A model generated the notes under the pieces. That model made no database searches, was not told the DNA's origin, and worked only from the letters and a program-made list of their open reading frames with translations. Source: a virus. From it: a DNA stretch of 35,268 nucleotides. The stretch is from IMG/VR virus record IMGVR_UViG_3300020457_000032, positions 1 through 35,268 of that record. One strand, 5' to 3'. Position numbers and translations under genes: made by a program. Shown in pieces: positions 22,829-30,385 of this stretch (position 1 is its first letter; every line of letters starts with the position of its first letter).

Positions 22829-23272
22829 CTACTCGTATTCGGGTGTCACTACCTTCTTTTTACCTATGTTATATTTTGTCTCAAGAGACCACTCACCCTT
22901 TTCTCTAAATGAAATAACTTTGATCTGATTCAAAGGAGATACATCTTGAATACTTTCTAGTACCTTATCATCAATTATAACTAAACCCCAATCAACAAGG
23001 AGTTTAACAATTCTATTTCTTCTTTGCACATCATTTATACTCAAGTTAGCTTTCTTACCATCAAGAGCAAATAATTCTTTGAAGTGTACGATATAATATC
23101 TACCTTGCTTATGAAGAATATGGCAAGATTGATATAACTTCTTTTCTTTACGAGATGCTACACCTATCCTTGTAAGTGTTTCTCTTACTTTTAAAAAATC
23201 ATCGGGTTCTTTTAGAACCACTTCAATCATTTTATCGGGAGACCACTCGTATATGGGTTCACTGGAATTCAT
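22829..23272 (-). CDS. regA: RegA translational repressor
   Basis: This 147-aa protein aligns well with T4 RegA, which binds translation-initiation regions of early mRNAs, including those of replication genes. It shares DDFLKVRETLTRIGVAS, LYQSCHILHKQGRYYIVHFK and WSLETKYNIGKK with T4 RegA. There are about fourteen extra N-terminal residues before MIEVVLKEP (the usual RegA start). An ATG at 23230 would give the shorter form. The longer ATG at 23272 overlaps the gp62 stop as ATGA, as in T4 where regA follows gene 62, so I keep it. Confidence 0.93.
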   Translation of the reverse strand: MNSSEPIYEWSPDKMIEVVLKEPDDFLKVRETLTRIGVASRKEKKLYQSCHILHKQGRYYIVHFKELFALDGKKANLSINDVQRRNRIVKLLVDWGLVIIDDKVLESIQDVSPLNQIKVISFREKGEWSLETKYNIGKKKVVTPEYE

Positions 23273-23649
23273 TTTAATCCTCCTCTATCAAGTCGTTTAC
23301 GAATGTGTTCAAGTTCAGTATTGCTAATAAGAGGAAGAACCTGCCTTGCTTTATCATCACTATATCCATAGTATGATTTAATAATGTCAAGGTTTGATAT
23401 TTCTTCTTTTCGCACCCAAGGAGAAAACCTCTTCTTGGATCGTAATGTATTTAGATAAAAGTCATATTGCAGCTTCTTGTCCAATTGGGGATTGATATTC
23501 ATTTCATTTGCATACATCAAAGCATCCATATGTCCAGACATACATCTGTTCACAATATATGCTGGATACTCCTTCTCTAATAAAGGATCTTCATCAATGA
23601 AATTCTTCTTAGAACTATTGATGCTATTGAGCCATTCTTTTAATTCCAT
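23269..23649 (-). CDS. gp62: Clamp loader small subunit, T4 gp62-like
   Basis: This is the small subunit of the clamp loader that, with gp44, loads gp45 onto DNA. From the ATG at 23649 (126 aa) it begins MELKEWLNSINSSKKN and contains YPAYIVNRCMSGHMDALMYA, DKKLQYDFYLN and RFSPWVRKEE, all typical of cyanophage gp62. It is shorter than T4 gp62. A TTG at 23661 extends the frame by four codons, but the ATG overlaps the upstream stop as TAATG. It is coupled to regA. Confidence 0.9.
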   Translation of the reverse strand: MELKEWLNSINSSKKNFIDEDPLLEKEYPAYIVNRCMSGHMDALMYANEMNINPQLDKKLQYDFYLNTLRSKKRFSPWVRKEEISNLDIIKSYYGYSDDKARQVLPLISNTELEHIRKRLDRGGLK

Positions 23650-23933
23650 TACCCCTGCCAAATCATATCAGGCATTGGTTGTTGTCCTTGTCTGCCCACT
23701 GTTAACATAAGAATAAAATATGATACAAACCATATTATATTGAATAACCACGATTGTCGCCATAGGTATTTTCTAACACCCATAGCAACAAAAACATTCT
23801 TTACATCTTTAGGGTTATCATCATCCCCTTTTGCTCTAAGAATCTGTTCTATTACTACAGCAACCAGTGTACCTATCACTAATGGATAGAATACAAAGTT
23901 CGCAAATGACATGATACCGATTAAAAAAATCAT
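23649..23933 (-). CDS. Small membrane protein with two or three transmembrane segments
   Basis: This 94-aa protein has hydrophobic segments at about residues 1-31 (including YPLVIGTLVAVVIEQIL) and 60-80 (SWLFNIIWFVSYFILMLTVG). An acidic-basic loop (GDDDNPKDVKNVF) lies between. No family recognised. The start at 23933 overlaps the upstream stop as ATGA. It is directly coupled to gp62, which is unusual company for a membrane protein. Function unknown; a later Met (residue 8) is an alternative start. Confidence 0.75.
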   Translation of the reverse strand: MIFLIGIMSFANFVFYPLVIGTLVAVVIEQILRAKGDDDNPKDVKNVFVAMGVRKYLWRQSWLFNIIWFVSYFILMLTVGRQGQQPMPDMIWQG

Positions 23934-24079
23934 TGTGTAAGTTCAGCAATTTTATCTCGCCAATACTGACGATCATCTTCAGTTATCCATGGATTGTGAC
24001 GTTGCACCCAAGCATGTTGCAACCACTTTTCCTTAGACCAATCTTTTCTAGGAAACTTTATGTAATCTTGAAGACTCAT
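23930..24079 (-). CDS. Small hypothetical protein (49 aa)
   Basis: This short frame begins MSLQDYIKFPRKDW and is rich in Trp and charged residues (WSKEKWLQHAWVQRH, then EDDRQYW). Its ATG follows an AAGGA ribosome site, and its stop overlaps the next ATG as ATGA. Coupling at the 3' end, good codon pattern and absence of any other gene here support it. Function unknown. Confidence 0.7.
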   Translation of the reverse strand: MSLQDYIKFPRKDWSKEKWLQHAWVQRHNPWITEDDRQYWRDKIAELTQ

Positions 24080-24221
24080 CTTTAGTTTTGTTCCTTATAA
24101 TGATTTGATCATTTGCATAGTCAGGTACAAATTCTAGATGATGATTAGGATCCCAACAAAGTTCTTCATAAAGACTGTTGAGAGTTTCCATATCTTGATA
24201 CAGGTCTGTAGGTTTATCCAT
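24048..24221 (-). CDS. Small acidic hypothetical protein (57 aa)
   Basis: This frame from the ATG at 24221 reads MDKPTDLYQDMETLNSLYEE, then LCWDPNHHLEFVPDYANDQI and a Lys/Ser-rich end. An AGGAG site lies upstream. It overlaps the previous gene by eight bases and the next by 32 bases. No family recognised. Its acidic, aromatic composition suggests a small soluble domain. Confidence 0.65.
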   Translation of the reverse strand: MDKPTDLYQDMETLNSLYEELCWDPNHHLEFVPDYANDQIIIRNKTKDESSRLHKVS

Positions 24222-24435
24222 GCTTTTTAAAAAACTCCTGTAAAGAACTTTGGCAATTAGGAGGTTCAGGATCTTTATAACCCTTTATCCTTTTCCATTT
24301 ATTATATAATGCACCTAGTATCCATGACTGAGATAGACTCTTAGGTCCATTCTCTAATAGATCTAGTTCTCTAGCACTACTTGTATATGATTTATATTCT
24401 TCACGCCAGTTACTATCATCAAAGGGAGTAGTCAT
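24214..24435 (-). CDS. Conserved hypothetical protein
   Basis: This 73-aa protein begins MTTPFDDSNWREEYKSYTSS. It contains LSQSWILGALYNKWKRIKGY and ends LQEFFKKHG. I recall closely similar cyanophage proteins of the same length but no function. The ATG overlaps the upstream stop as ATGA. The middle Trp-rich helix may interact with a membrane or partner; this is speculative. Confidence 0.75.
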   Translation of the reverse strand: MTTPFDDSNWREEYKSYTSSARELDLLENGPKSLSQSWILGALYNKWKRIKGYKDPEPPNCQSSLQEFFKKHG

Positions 24436-24638
24436 CTGTCAATTTCTCCAGTGATATCAAACAATGTCTGTACTTTACGAAGGATAACATTATATTTTTC
24501 GATGTCATCTTCTGAACACACAGAAGACTCTGCTAGTAATGCATCATAGATTAGTTCCCACTGATCGTCATCAAAATATTCACGAATACTATCAAACTCA
24601 TCGAGAGGTGTCTCGATTCCAAAATCAGTGATTGTCAT
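24432..24638 (-). CDS. Conserved acidic hypothetical protein
   Basis: This 68-aa acidic protein begins MTITDFGIETPLDEFDSIRE. It contains DDDQWELIYDALLAESSV and ends LFDITGEIDR. It is mostly helical by pattern. The net negative charge contrasts with the basic protein immediately upstream, six bases away. Function unknown. Confidence 0.75.
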   Translation of the reverse strand: MTITDFGIETPLDEFDSIREYFDDDQWELIYDALLAESSVCSEDDIEKYNVILRKVQTLFDITGEIDR

Positions 24639-24644
24639 AATGAA

Positions 24645-25139
24645 TTACCCGTAGGTGTAAGTTTTTCCTTTGACCCTTGTTTGTCCTTCAGGTGAGGTAG
24701 TGTTGGGTTTCACTCGTCCTATTCTAATTGATTTCTTTCCACCCCTTTTATTGGTTGGATTCAATTGAGCAGAGGACTTTGCTCTCTTTGTGATTACAGT
24801 ATCTTGGTTAGCTGCCTTACCAAGACGTTTCATTTGCTTCTTGAACTTTCTAAACTTCTTCTTAGGAGCATTAACTACAATAGACTTCTCCTTTACATTT
24901 TTCTCTTTACCATCATCACCCTTCTCTTTGTAAGAACCTTCAACCTTCCTATATCCATACCCTAAACTACGAACCTTCTTTTGAAGATCCTTATTAGCAG
25001 CCTTATTTTGCTTGTTAGACTTGTCTCCACGACTAGCAGTCATAACTGCTGTACTACGGCTCTTGGAATTACGAACCACACGAGACATCCCTCCCTCTGA
25101 GAGGTCTCTACATTTTAGCATATATTCTGCAAATTTCAT
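24645..25139 (-). CDS. Basic late protein
   Basis: This 164-aa protein is rich in Lys, Arg, Ser and Gly. After an N-terminal MKFAEYMLKCRDLSEGG (a sequence style seen at the start of cyanophage virion-associated proteins) it has repeated basic runs such as KKKFRKFKKQMKRLGKAA and ends with KGKTYTYG. A central GYGYRKVEGSYKEKG segment suggests a small beta domain, perhaps DUF3293-like, which I cannot confirm. An AATAAATA late-type motif is 21 bases upstream. A packaged DNA-associated role is inferred from charge and promoter. Confidence 0.75.
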   Translation of the reverse strand: MKFAEYMLKCRDLSEGGMSRVVRNSKSRSTAVMTASRGDKSNKQNKAANKDLQKKVRSLGYGYRKVEGSYKEKGDDGKEKNVKEKSIVVNAPKKKFRKFKKQMKRLGKAANQDTVITKRAKSSAQLNPTNKRGGKKSIRIGRVKPNTTSPEGQTRVKGKTYTYG

Positions 25140-25158
25140 AGCTATTCCAGATATAAAC

Positions 25159-25602
25159 TTATTTATTCCAAATTCTATCTTTCAATTCCTGAGTCCATTT
25201 ATTATAATACTCAGTCTTCTTAAGATCAGACCTAGCATCTTCTAAATGTTTTCTATTTTGAACCAGCAGCATACACATACCACTATTCATTTTTACACCA
25301 TCAATCTCTTCAACTAAATCTGGATGTTCCTCAAGAAATATAAAATCAGGATACATAACAGATAGCTTCAATGCTACATGCTCGATATAATGTACAGGTT
25401 CATTCTTCATTACAAATATGACAACATCCTTCTCCCAAGGTTTATTCATATACTCAATAACCTGTAGAAGATTTACATAATCAATAATCTCTACCTTATT
25501 ATTTTGAAAAGATGCCTTAGAAAATGGACATGGAGGTAACCCACTGAATGCCTTACTTGGTTTCTGTAGAAATTCTATCCATTGTTGTAACTGTGGTGTC
25601 AT
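25159..25602 (-). CDS. Hypothetical protein with CPF motif, partner of amidinotransferase
   Basis: This 147-aa protein begins MTPQLQQWIEFLQKPSKAF and has GLPPCPFSKASF, a Cys-Pro-Phe motif. An alternating alpha/beta pattern follows (KDVVIFVMKNE, YPDFIFLEEHPDLVEEIDG, CMLLVQNRKHL). The end is DLKKTEYYNKW. Cyanophage and other marine phage relatives are familiar to me, but without function. It is coupled to the amidinotransferase gene by an ATGA overlap, which suggests a shared pathway. The Cys could be catalytic or a metal ligand; unproven. Confidence 0.75.
   Translation of the reverse strand: MTPQLQQWIEFLQKPSKAFSGLPPCPFSKASFQNNKVEIIDYVNLLQVIEYMNKPWEKDVVIFVMKNEPVHYIEHVALKLSVMYPDFIFLEEHPDLVEEIDGVKMNSGMCMLLVQNRKHLEDARSDLKKTEYYNKWTQELKDRIWNK
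25160..25167 (-). promoter_or_regulatory. T4 late-promoter-like octamer AATAAATA
   Basis: AATAAATA lies 21 bases upstream of the 164-aa basic protein, overlapping the end of the preceding gene. It separates this gene from early genes in the same operon. Confidence 0.45.
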
Positions 25603-26930
25603 ATTAGAAAAGATCTTGCCTCACCTCGTTCTGGAAAATAATCTTTCTGCTCCCCTTCACGATGAAGGTCAGATGTTATACAGTGGAGACCACCATCCCA
25701 AAAATATCTATGTCTAAAATTAATTATATGAGGTGTGACACCATGCTCCTCAAAGTATTTGAATACCTTTTCATTATAACCATTACATATAATATTCTTT
25801 TCATCAATAACTAACATGTTTACATCAAAGACTGACTCCTCAACATAGAGTTGCCAGTGTGATAACCAACTATCCATATATTCTATCAAGTCATCATTAT
25901 CTTCTTCACCAGCAACAAAGTATTTTCCTTTATTCTTCTCCTTCATCTTAAGAAAACCATCTACCTTATCCCATCCCTCACCTGTTATGGAACACACATC
26001 CCAATCAGGAAATAACTTCTTACAATCTTCTGTACCTTTTAGAGATACTACAAGACCTGGCTTGACTGCACATGTACTACCATCACTATGACCAGTATTT
26101 GCCAGATAATGTATACGATAGTCTGGAAAGAATCTTCTAAGTTTCTCATCAAAACTCTTCTGATTCAATTTATTGATAACATTACAGAAACTAAAATATA
26201 AATCCTTGCCACATCTAATGCTAGTAGCAGTATTTACATACTGATCGTATATGATAGGGACATCATTATCTTTACACCACTTCTCTATCGTAGCATAAGG
26301 ATAAAACTTATTATGATTAGGACACTTATTAACAGAACCTATCTGCATAGTCTCTGCTTTGATTATTTCATCTTTAATCTTATCAAAATCTATACCTGTT
26401 AAAACCTTAGTGCCATGATGGAATTTTTTATTAGTACGAAACTTGAATAATGACATAGATGTAGACAAATTCTTATCTGGTTCTAATGCATTCTCCAATA
26501 ATTTTGCCATCAATTTCTCACGGTATGTAAGATCAGATAACTGAGAGGTACATAATCTATTATAAACACTCCTTATATCAATATTATCCCCATAGTTTTT
26601 TGATGGCATAAAAAAAGTACCACCAAACATACCAGTATAATCTCTTGGTACCATAGGAGGATACTCTGTTACATGACCTTCACCTTTAGGGTGTGGTATT
26701 TTATCATTTACATATACTTCTGGATCATCACTTAGATCTGTCCTCAGAACAGTGACACCAAACTCTTCTAATTTGCTTATTAGTTTCTGATAGTCTTCTT
26801 CAGTCTCGATTGCAATCTTCTCCATTGCATTTCGGACTTTAGTATTCTTGATTCTGCTATAAAACTCTGGTGGATAACTTCTACCAACAGCACATACTTT
26901 TAGAGGATCCCAGTGTTGGTATACAGTCAT
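25599..26930 (-). CDS. Amidinotransferase family protein
   Basis: This 443-aa protein carries the amidinotransferase / guanidino-modifying signatures. There is an NTGHSDGST segment with His281 (catalytic His), and near the C-terminus GGLHCITSDLHREG with the probable nucleophile Cys417. Relatives transfer an amidino group (for example from arginine to glycine or inosamine) or hydrolyse it. The N-terminal VCAVGRSYPPEFY and GGTFFMPSKNYGD segments are in line with the beta-propeller fold. It is the largest metabolic gene in the centre of the window and is coupled to a CPF-motif gene downstream and a small gene upstream. Substrate unknown. Confidence 0.85.
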   Translation of the reverse strand: MTVYQHWDPLKVCAVGRSYPPEFYSRIKNTKVRNAMEKIAIETEEDYQKLISKLEEFGVTVLRTDLSDDPEVYVNDKIPHPKGEGHVTEYPPMVPRDYTGMFGGTFFMPSKNYGDNIDIRSVYNRLCTSQLSDLTYREKLMAKLLENALEPDKNLSTSMSLFKFRTNKKFHHGTKVLTGIDFDKIKDEIIKAETMQIGSVNKCPNHNKFYPYATIEKWCKDNDVPIIYDQYVNTATSIRCGKDLYFSFCNVINKLNQKSFDEKLRRFFPDYRIHYLANTGHSDGSTCAVKPGLVVSLKGTEDCKKLFPDWDVCSITGEGWDKVDGFLKMKEKNKGKYFVAGEEDNDDLIEYMDSWLSHWQLYVEESVFDVNMLVIDEKNIICNGYNEKVFKYFEEHGVTPHIINFRHRYFWDGGLHCITSDLHREGEQKDYFPERGEARSFLI

Positions 26931-27100
26931 TCTACCTTATAAGGACATAATAAAGATTCTACTAATGATTTTGCAGATGCATTGTGATCACATAATTTAT
27001 TCATCCAAATTCTTTCATCCAGAGTAACTGGTACTCCGTCTGTAGTGATCATACGACAACATATATCAGTCAATTCTAAACGATACTTAGTAGATAGCAT
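26927..27100 (-). CDS. Small conserved hypothetical protein (57 aa)
   Basis: The frame reads MLSTKYRLELTDICCRMITT, then GVPVTLDERIWMNKLCDHN and a final SAKSLVESLLC. I recall similar cyanophage proteins with a central IW(A/M)xKL motif. The stop overlaps the amidinotransferase ATG as ATGA. No strong ribosome site; function unknown. Confidence 0.7.
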   Translation of the reverse strand: MLSTKYRLELTDICCRMITTDGVPVTLDERIWMNKLCDHNASAKSLVESLLCPYKVE

Positions 27101-27130
27101 AACATAATTCTAATTACACTATCTATTATA

Positions 27131-27211
27131 CTATACCATTACAAGATTTGGAAGAACATTTATACCAATTGCAACGATTCCGATAAATGCAGGGAAGACA
27201 AGTAAGTTCAT
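27131..27211 (-). CDS. Possible 26-residue hydrophobic peptide
   Basis: This ATG frame encodes 26 residues, nearly all hydrophobic (MNLLVFPAFIGIVAIGINVL). It would be a single membrane span with almost no loops. A weak AGG lies seven bases upstream. It is one of several tiny membrane frames in this window; by itself the evidence is modest. Confidence 0.4.
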   Translation of the reverse strand: MNLLVFPAFIGIVAIGINVLPNLVMV

Positions 27212-27239
27212 GTACCTAGTAATTTATACCTATTATATA

Positions 27240-28085
27240 TCATATCACAGGTTTGTAGTTAAGTAAACAAAGTTCTTTTCTTTCTTTTTGCTGACTTGTA
27301 TAGTCACCTGTAGACCTCATGGTATAGGTATGATCAAACTCTACTGCTTGCCATGACTTGAATCTGTCTCTGATCAACTGTGATGAGTTATAACTTATCA
27401 AAGTATCTGATGGTACAGTATCACATACCTTAGCAAAGTCTTCATGGTCGAAGTGCTTATGCATGGAACCCTTCTTACCATACAGAGCAGACTTGATCTC
27501 ATATGGTGGATCTAGATATATGAAAGTCTTTACTACAGGAGATCTCTGTTGTATAAAACGATCATATGTATAGTTGGTAATAGTCCAACGTTTGATTATA
27601 TTTGAGAACTCTGGTAATTTCTCAATACCCCTCCATGTAAAATTATTCTCACTAGCTTGAGGAGAGAACGAAGATGACTCACTAAGACCACTGAATGAAC
27701 ATTTATTTACAATATAAAAAGCAACTGCTCTATCAATATAATTTACATTCTCATCATTAACTACATCCTTACACCGATTGAATAATCCTTTTGCAGAAGA
27801 TCTATCAGGATGTCTTGTTTTATAATGCTTTAGCTTCTCAACCATCTGTTCTGGTTCATCTCTCAAACCAACCCAGAAAGTTACTAATGGTTTATATAAA
27901 TCATTTACCCAGACGTTCAAGTGTGGGAACATTTGAGAGATGTATATTGCAACAGATCCACCACCTATAAATGGTTCCTTATATTCTGCATAGTCACTAA
28001 GATTAGGAAAGAATTGAGCCATCTTTTGAACAGCTCTACTTTTTCCTCCTGGATATCTTAGAGGAGTCTTTAGACTTTTTTTCAT
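27240..28085 (-). CDS. dam: DNA adenine methyltransferase (Dam, D12 class)
   Basis: This 281-aa N6-adenine methyltransferase has a typical Dam layout. RYPGGKSRAVQ at the N-terminus and EPFIGGGSV (about 37-45) bind S-adenosylmethionine. NKCSFSGL follows, and catalytic DPPY is at 192-195. No restriction endonuclease partner is nearby. As in other phages it may protect the genome from host restriction or mark packaging and replication. It overlaps the putative 48-aa membrane frame upstream. Confidence 0.92.
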   Translation of the reverse strand: MKKSLKTPLRYPGGKSRAVQKMAQFFPNLSDYAEYKEPFIGGGSVAIYISQMFPHLNVWVNDLYKPLVTFWVGLRDEPEQMVEKLKHYKTRHPDRSSAKGLFNRCKDVVNDENVNYIDRAVAFYIVNKCSFSGLSESSSFSPQASENNFTWRGIEKLPEFSNIIKRWTITNYTYDRFIQQRSPVVKTFIYLDPPYEIKSALYGKKGSMHKHFDHEDFAKVCDTVPSDTLISYNSSQLIRDRFKSWQAVEFDHTYTMRSTGDYTSQQKERKELCLLNYKPVI

Positions 28086-28182
28086 TCGTAGGTAATGATG
28101 TCAGTAATAAATTGATCCATATTAATCCCAATACAAGAACGAGTGGTTCAAATACTTCGTTGGGAAGTGTTAGAAAAATCAT
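28036..28182 (-). CDS. Possible small membrane protein (48 aa) overlapping dam and the epimerase gene
   Basis: An ATG frame from 28182 encodes 48 residues: MIFLTLPNEVFEP, one membrane segment (LVLVLGLIWINLLLTSL), then a Lys/Ser-rich tail. It overlaps the epimerase 3' end by 35 bases and the dam start by 50 bases. It fits the pattern of other coupled membrane miniproteins here. No good ribosome site, so confidence is moderate. Confidence 0.45.
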   Translation of the reverse strand: MIFLTLPNEVFEPLVLVLGLIWINLLLTSLPTNEKKSKDSSKISRRKK

Positions 28183-29050
28183 CTTCTATAGAGATTGTAG
28201 GTTTCCATCCTATCATATTATTTGCTCTTTCTATATTAGCAAGAGTTTCTCTTGCTTCACCTGGTCTTTCAGGAATGTTTACAGTATCTCCTCCTACCAA
28301 TGCTGCGATATCATTCACAGAATAATTTGTTCCTGTTCCTATGTTTATAACAACACCTGATATGATACTATTCATAGCACACATATTTGCTTCTACTACA
28401 TCATCGACATGAGTAAAATCTCTACGTTGATTACCATCTCCTACTATAGTCATAGGTTCACCTGCTTCTTTCTGTCGTTTGAATAACCCAACTACAGGAG
28501 CATAAGGACCACTCAAAGGTTCACGAGGACCATACACATTAAAATATCTAAGAGTTATAGTACGAAGATGATGTAACCTATAGTACATATAACAATAAGT
28601 CTCAGCCGAAACCTTACTTGCTGAATACGGATTCAAACAATCAGTTGGCATAGTCTCTTCAAGAGGTGGAACATTGTTCAACCCATAAGAAGATGAAGTA
28701 GATGAATTTATAAACCTCTTTACACCTGCTTCTCTTGATAGTTCCAACATGTTTAGAGTACCGAGCACATTGGTTTTCATACAACCAAATGGATCGTTCA
28801 TCGTAAGTTGAATACGAGACTTTGCTGCTAAATGAAATACAACATCAACTCCTTTGAACAATGGACGACATGCATCAATATCAGTAATATCTACAGTATG
28901 ATTTTCAGCATGGTCATCATACCAATTGAAGAATTCATTTGTTTCTGCAGACTCATCATCTATTACAACGACCTCATGGTCATCACGTAATAGTCTACCA
29001 ACAATATGAGATCCTATAAAGCCTGCTCCACCAGTAACTAAACATCTCAT
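28148..29050 (-). CDS. NAD-dependent sugar epimerase/dehydratase
   Basis: This extended short-chain dehydrogenase (300 aa from the ATG at 29050) modifies a nucleotide sugar. GGAGFIGSHIVGRL is the N-terminal NAD-binding loop, YSASKVSAE holds the catalytic YxxxK pair, and LRYFNVYGPREP and GDGNQRRDFTHVDD are characteristic of UDP-sugar epimerases. Start: a GGAGGA ribosome site precedes the ATG, while the longer frame to 29095 lacks support. It pairs logically with the UDP-glucose dehydrogenase and cytidylyltransferase in the window. The exact substrate is not evident. Confidence 0.88.
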   Translation of the reverse strand: MRCLVTGGAGFIGSHIVGRLLRDDHEVVVIDDESAETNEFFNWYDDHAENHTVDITDIDACRPLFKGVDVVFHLAAKSRIQLTMNDPFGCMKTNVLGTLNMLELSREAGVKRFINSSTSSSYGLNNVPPLEETMPTDCLNPYSASKVSAETYCYMYYRLHHLRTITLRYFNVYGPREPLSGPYAPVVGLFKRQKEAGEPMTIVGDGNQRRDFTHVDDVVEANMCAMNSIISGVVINIGTGTNYSVNDIAALVGGDTVNIPERPGEARETLANIERANNMIGWKPTISIEDDFSNTSQRSI

Positions 29051-29051
29051 T

Positions 29052-29267
29052 CTAATCCTCCTTCTTCCATTCTTCAATCTGTTCTTTAGTTGCACCCTTA
29101 CCTATAAGCCAATAGGATCCAATTACAGATAAACCTACGAATATGAAAATACCGATTGCACCAATAGTGGCATAATCATTCCAAAAGGTAGGTTCTTGAA
29201 CAGGTGGTGCACAGACAGGTTGTTCAATAACGGCTGCTGTTTTCATTCCTTGAGATTCTTTAGACAT
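29052..29267 (-). CDS. Small membrane protein
   Basis: This 71-aa protein has a cytoplasmic-looking N-terminus rich in Pro and Val (EQPVCAPPVQEP), one transmembrane segment (AIGIFIFVGLSVIGSYWLIG) and a charged end (EQIEEWKKED). It is located between gp44 and the epimerase gene. The family is not recognised; a cyanophage-specific membrane protein is likely. Confidence 0.75.
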   Translation of the reverse strand: MSKESQGMKTAAVIEQPVCAPPVQEPTFWNDYATIGAIGIFIFVGLSVIGSYWLIGKGATKEQIEEWKKED

Positions 29268-29280
29268 GATTAGTTAGTTT

Positions 29281-30222
29281 TTAATTAAATTCACAATTGA
29301 CCATAATCTCTGTCATCGCTGCTAATAAGTTGATCTCATTATCTGCTGCAAATGCAGATTGATATTGATACTTGGCAATGATGAGCACAGCTTCTGGGAT
29401 GGATTTAGGTTTCATATGATCATACATTGTATCATACAAATTCCTAAGGATTTTATTAGGATCGTTATCTATATTTTGAACGATCCATTTTCTAACATTT
29501 AGAAATTCCTTCTTCGCTATGTAGTCAATTAACTCAGTGGTATTTACATCAGATAACTCTGAAAGAATACCAGAATCTATTGATCCCCCTGCTGAATATC
29601 GTTGACATTCATTGAGGACTCTTCTCCAATCTGGGTAGTGTTTTCTGATAAGTTCGAGGAGGACTTTCTTATCAGAGTTAATCCCTTCTCCGTCCAAGAT
29701 GGATACAAGTCTCTCGAAGAATCCTGCCTGGATTTTTGGTTTTTCAGCTCCTGTAATTCCGAAGTCGATAACTGAGCATCTCGAATGGAGGGGTTCAATG
29801 ATTCGGTTTTTGTAGTTACAGGTGAAGATGAATCTACAGTTGTTGTAGAAGGTCTCAATATTCGCTCTAAGAAGGAGTTGTACGTCGGCAGTGGTATTGT
29901 CTGCTTCATCGATGATGATGACTTTGTGTCCTTGACCTGACGTAAGAGAGACCGTAGCTGCGAAAGATTTTGCTTGGTTTCTGACGGTATCGAGGAATCG
30001 TCCTTCATCTGATCCGTTGATGACATAGTAATCTGCTCCTAGTTCTTCACATAAACATTTAGCAACTGTGGTCTTTCCAATACCAGGAGGACCACTAAGA
30101 AGTAAATTAGGTATCTCACCTTGAGATAAAAATTCCCTAAAAGTTTTCTTTATACTTTCAGGTAAGATACAATCTTCAATTTTTTTGGGTCTGTATTTTT
30201 CAACCCATATAAAGTCAGTCAT
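29281..30222 (-). CDS. gp44: Clamp loader large subunit, T4 gp44-like
   Basis: This 313-aa AAA+ ATPase acts in the clamp loader with gp62. WVEKYRPKKIEDCILP at the N-terminus and Walker A GPPGIGKTT are clear. Walker B is VIIIDEADN and the SRC arginine-finger motif is PLHSRCSVIDF. It is about the usual length of gp44. It is coupled to the upstream small membrane protein. The ATPase residues appear intact. Confidence 0.95.
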   Translation of the reverse strand: MTDFIWVEKYRPKKIEDCILPESIKKTFREFLSQGEIPNLLLSGPPGIGKTTVAKCLCEELGADYYVINGSDEGRFLDTVRNQAKSFAATVSLTSGQGHKVIIIDEADNTTADVQLLLRANIETFYNNCRFIFTCNYKNRIIEPLHSRCSVIDFGITGAEKPKIQAGFFERLVSILDGEGINSDKKVLLELIRKHYPDWRRVLNECQRYSAGGSIDSGILSELSDVNTTELIDYIAKKEFLNVRKWIVQNIDNDPNKILRNLYDTMYDHMKPKSIPEAVLIIAKYQYQSAFAADNEINLLAAMTEIMVNCEFN

Positions 30223-30385
30223 TCCAGTGTCGGATTACCCCCGAAACGATAAAACAATTAGTAACGAGATAAGTAAGAAAGATGAAAGATCGAACAATGA
30301 GTACAAGATTATCATACCGCTTCGTCGATTCATCAGAGAACGAACCCAGTGCATACTTCCATACCCTCCATAGTCTAGTCGGCAT
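30215..30385 (-). CDS. Small conserved membrane protein (56 aa)
   Basis: From the ATG at 30385 it reads MPTRLWRVWKYALGSF, then SDESTKRYDNLVLIV, then a membrane segment FIFLTYLVTNCFIVSGVI. Very similar proteins are conserved between gp44 and gp45 in other cyanomyoviruses as I recall. A GAGG site precedes the ATG, and the 3' end overlaps gp44 by eight bases. A GTG at 30418 is a less likely start. Function unknown. Confidence 0.75.
   Translation of the reverse strand: MPTRLWRVWKYALGSFSDESTKRYDNLVLIVRSFIFLTYLVTNCFIVSGVIRHWND

Noticed and set aside
28148-28200. Possible frameshift at the end of the epimerase gene
   Set aside because: The last ten residues look unlike the rest, but the protein already has all family motifs and a normal length of 300 residues; no intact continuation exists in another frame that resembles an epimerase.
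29577-30026. 149-aa frame inside gp44
   Set aside because: Ser-rich out-of-frame product inside an intact gp44; typical shadow of AT-rich coding DNA.
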